Below are positions 60,703 to 64,000 of a stretch of 64,000 nucleotides of DNA, piece after piece. The position numbers and the translations under genes are program-made. A model generated the notes under the pieces. It was not told the origin of the DNA. It worked only from the letters and a program-made list of their open reading frames with translations, and made no database searches. This DNA is from Blattamonas nauphoetae (Eukaryota; Preaxostyla; Oxymonadida): contig JARBJD010000240.1 of the NCBI GenBank assembly GCA_033064195.1, forward strand, positions 1 to 64,000. The letters are read 5' to 3'. The stretch's first letter is position 1; each line of letters starts with the position of its first letter.

Positions 60703-63700
60703 ATGTTGCTTTGGATCTGTCTCTCCTTTATTCTTTGTTGTCTGCCTGACGTCCCGTCTTTTTTAAAACTTATCGAAAAGCATCGCTCCCAGAATCCACA
60801 CCAATTGATTCTTCCATTCAGAATCACTGAATCATATTTTGCAGACGAAATCAACGTGACTGATGCGAACATTTCTGTTGTGGGGGATTCAACCAACTCA
60901 ATCGTGTCCCATCCATTTCATTCCAGATCAGAATCACTTTTCATCTGTTCGAACGCAACATTGTCTCTATCGCAGGTGTCTGTTCTTCCAGACACGGCCC
61001 ACATCTCAATTTTATCACTCTCTTCCATGTTAACGTTGTCGAACACAGTTATACATGGAACAACAGCACCCACATTCTTCATTTCTTCCGACTCGACAGT
61101 TGTGATTCTGAACTCAAAAATACTCCCCACACCAACCCAATGTTCCCTCTCTCCCCTTCTCGAGACCCACTCCCGAAATGACTCTTTTACAGTTCTTGGC
61201 TCTTCGTTCGCCAACGCGCAAGTTGCACCTGGTCATCCCCTCGTTGGGGATTACCGAACACGGAATGTCCAAATTCGGAACTGCGATGTTTGCAATCTCA
61301 CATATCCAGCCGATACAGATCCAACCCAATGTCTTTTCTCACGCGGAGCCAGTACAACCTCCGAGACCGTCATCACAGGTGTCTCTGCGCTTACCTACGA
61401 CAAAGGCGAACATCCGCTCTATGGTGGACTAATCCCTGAGATGAATGCGCCTCATGTGGAAACATCGATTACAAACAGCAGCTTCACCAGAATCAACGAC
61501 GACAAACCAACATTCACGTGGAAGTCATATTGCCACGATATGATCTTCCCGTCTGACAGTTTTGATTCGCGTACAACGACAACAACAACAATATTGGTCA
61601 CACGATGCATTTTCAGGAATATCAACGCCCAATACGGGCGAGATGGAGGAGCCCTCTGTTTCAAGGACAGGGACACGGTAATGGTGACCCATTGCGCCTT
61701 CACCAACTGTAGAACGAATGCAGACGCTGGGGCAGTTGGGTATTATACAGGAAACACTTATTATCACGCTTTCAACAACCACACGGATTATCAGGCAGAT
61801 GGATGGGCCGGCGGTGTTGTGATGGATGGAGGGGACAATCTTGGCACAAATCGTGATTGTTATTACACAAACTGCACAGATCTCAAAAAGAATGAAATAT
61901 ACAATGGGGCAGGACTCCACTGTAACCTCGTCAACAATGCGCGATTCATTTCCAACTGTTGGTTTGAGCAATGCAGCTCGGGAGGTGAAGGGGGTGGATT
62001 AGCTCTCCAAAATGACAAAAACACCACAGTTTTCAGTTGCAGATTCTCCGAAAACAAAGCACATTTTCGCGCTGCTTCGATCATGCTCTTGGAACAAGCC
62101 GCAGGATATAAAAACCCTGTCAGGATCTCGTTTTGTCTTTTCCACAAGAATGTGGGGTATGATCAAGGAAATGACGTGTCCCTGGCAGCTAGTTGGTTCG
62201 AAGATGGCGTCGACCGATCGCTGATCTTCACGGATTGCTGGACAGTGTCGCCTGAACCCAGAGTCGGTCGAAAGAACGTGACTTGGGACGGAATCGACAA
62301 ATCGTTGTGTTCGCTGATCCATTACCCGGAATTGGTGACAGCGAGCCACGACGGGGCGGACGACATGAAATGGTGCTGGGCGAACATCCACAAATGCCGG
62401 ACAGTGGCTTTCTCGCTGGACGTGACGGAGTACGTTGTTGTGACGCATCTGCTGATCGAAGAGGGGGCATACGAGGACAACGAGATGAGCGTGGACAATC
62501 GGACAGTTTGGGTGGAAGGGAAAGCGGGGAATGTTGTGGAATTGACGCACAACAGCCAGAAGGCAGGATCGACAGCCTCGTCTCCTCTTTTTTCGGTGGT
62601 CTTGACGAACAACTTCACTCTCTCGGCTCTGACGCTTGTTCCGTCGGAGACTGCACAACTGATCGAAGTTGAAGATTCAGCTCTGACCCAGCTTCTGTCA
62701 GTGATTGTGGATTGCTCGTCGAAGTCGCTGACAACCACACTCTTCACTTTCAAGAAAGGAGCGACACTGATCAATCAGATGGAAGTGAAGGGAGGAGCGA
62801 GCAGCAACAGTGTGATCGCCCAAACAGGAGGCTAGCTGACAATCGACGGATCGAAGTTCACGTCGATTCGGCAGACGGGAGGAAATGGAGGAGTGATATC
62901 GGGAACTGTGTCGCTCTCGTCAGCGTTCACAGTGAAGAACACGCAGTTCGTGAAGTGTTCGTCCGCTGGCTTTGGAAACAGCATTTCGGTGTCGATGAGA
63001 GGGACTGGAACGTCGACGATGCCGATCCACCTGACCAACTTGACATTCACTGCGGACCCAGCATACCCAGACAAGACAGTGGACGTGCTTGTGGACGGGT
63101 TCAACCTGAGCGAGACCATCTCCAATTCGACAATCCCGATTTTTGACAAAACGATGGCCAATCGCGCGTGGGGGAGTGATTCGGTGAGTGGAGCGAACAC
63201 GTCTCTGCTTGCGTATCTTGTCCCGATTGAGGTGGAAGTGGCAGTTCAAACGACTCCTGGATACGATGTTGGGAAGTGTGGTCATTACGAGCTGTTCTGC
63301 AAGTCTTTCCAACAATCGCTTGTTCGTGTTGTGAACAACGTCGCCAGAATCGTGTTTTATTCGTCTGTCGAGCTGGGATTCGATGCGATCGTGCCGAAAC
63401 CGCTGACAATCACATCTCGAACCCAACCAGGTGAAGTGAGTGTGCTGTCGAGTGGACGAATTGTGCAATATCACGCGGGAACGACCACACTCGACACGAT
63501 CCATTTCTCTCTGTCAGCGACTTCAACGCGAACCGAGCTGTTTCTTGTGATGAGTGGGAAACTGAACGTGAAGTCCTGCTCGCTTTCGTCTGTTTCGGGA
63601 ACGATTCCGTTTGGAGTGCTGAATGTGACGGGCGGGAGCGTGGAACTGTTGTCATTGACTCTTTCTGCACAAACCATCTCGACTCTTCCGTTCTCTTTTG

Positions 63701-64000
63701 ATGGGACGAATCAAACAAGTCTGACTTCGCTCTCCCTGACAGACACGAACACACCGTCTAACGAATTGATGAAGATTGTCGGAGCAGCGCAATCGTCTCC
63801 AATCACAATCAAGAATTCGGAATTCTCGAAAACAACAGCAGCCCAGCAGCAGATCCTCTGGACGCAGAATCAATTCGCTCCAATCTGTTCGTGGTCAACT
63901 GGAGCACTCTCGTTCACAACATGCACAGCCACACTCACCTCCACCCGACTCGCTGGTCTGACGAATGGCGGGATTGTTGTGATTGGAGCGACTGTCACAC
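60703..64000 (+). CDS. Second beta-helix surface protein (5' part, runs off window)
   Basis: The ATG at 60703 gives a signal peptide (MLLWICLSFILCCLPDVPS). Beta-helix repeats follow with Asn-rich glycosylation-type sites (NCRTNADAGAVGYYTGN, CWFEQCSSGGEGGGLALQND) and the recurring CGHYELFCKS module, which parallels CGHFGVPCVS in the giant receptor. A TAG at 62833-62835 interrupts the frame, but the same frame continues LTIDGSKFTSIRQTGGNGG to the window end without another stop. Either this copy is inactivated, or the stop is bypassed or spliced. It is convergent in style with the receptor at 40-51 kb. Confidence 0.75.

Noticed and set aside
30083-62835. Alternative genetic code in which TAA/TAG encode Gln
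   Set aside because: Some in-frame TAA and TAG occur, but copy A ends a gene with TAG exactly where copy B has TAA, several long genes end in TAA, and in-frame TGA codons also occur. Gln is written CAA/CAG throughout intact genes. Decay or splicing fits better.

Overview
The window looks like nuclear DNA of a unicellular eukaryote, most likely a metamonad of the oxymonad type. The reasons are very short GT-AG introns (about 32-140 nt) that restore frame in several genes, huge beta-helix surface proteins ending in a membrane span and a degenerate kinase domain, a kinase/coiled-coil/SPRY gene, and Maverick (Polinton) elements. The host assignment is inference from gene style, not from a marker gene. 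Terminal codons are consistent with the standard genetic code.

Layout. 1-8867: Maverick copy A on the minus strand, cut by the window edge on the left and truncated inside its DNA polymerase gene on the right. 8868-11384: a hAT-type transposon at that truncation point. 11385-18300: dispersed repeat, gene fragments (coiled-coil tail, glycine-rich secreted protein, decayed kinase), a 2.6 kb stretch without recognisable genes, a MULE transposase and a tRNA-like sequence. 18381-32230: Maverick copy B on the plus strand, facing copy A head to head. 32300-40450: repeat-rich DNA with decayed surface-protein pieces, a 92-bp tandem array, two tRNA-like sequences and a candidate structured RNA. 40461-50984: one 10.5 kb beta-helix receptor with a pseudokinase tail. 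51129-64000: intron-containing host-type genes (RRM/zinc-finger protein, helical-repeat protein, two SPRY genes, a GC-rich ABC ATPase fragment, and the start of a second beta-helix protein).

The Mavericks carry the expected virus-like set: protein-primed B-family polymerase, retroviral-type integrase, packaging ATPase on the opposite strand, a double-jelly-roll capsid candidate and several small conserved genes. Copy B has two related capsid genes. The polymerase carries a His-Me-finger/HNH-like zinc domain between its exonuclease and polymerase halves. No adenovirus-type maturation protease was recognised. Both copies are decaying, but through different lesions, so comparing them shows what each once encoded. 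Nearly every Maverick gene has a TTTTTTATTTTT-like block just before its start codon.

The most unusual signal is a family of 36-39 bp double-hairpin inserts, each containing the core GGTTCGAAGCC or a close variant. They sit in Maverick genes and in two neighbouring repeats. Five sites have an empty counterpart in this same window. Where they fall in genes they keep the reading frame and add 12-13 residues, and the clearest sites are flanked by a duplicated AC. This resembles the in-frame palindromic elements of Rickettsia, but here in a eukaryotic virus-like transposon.
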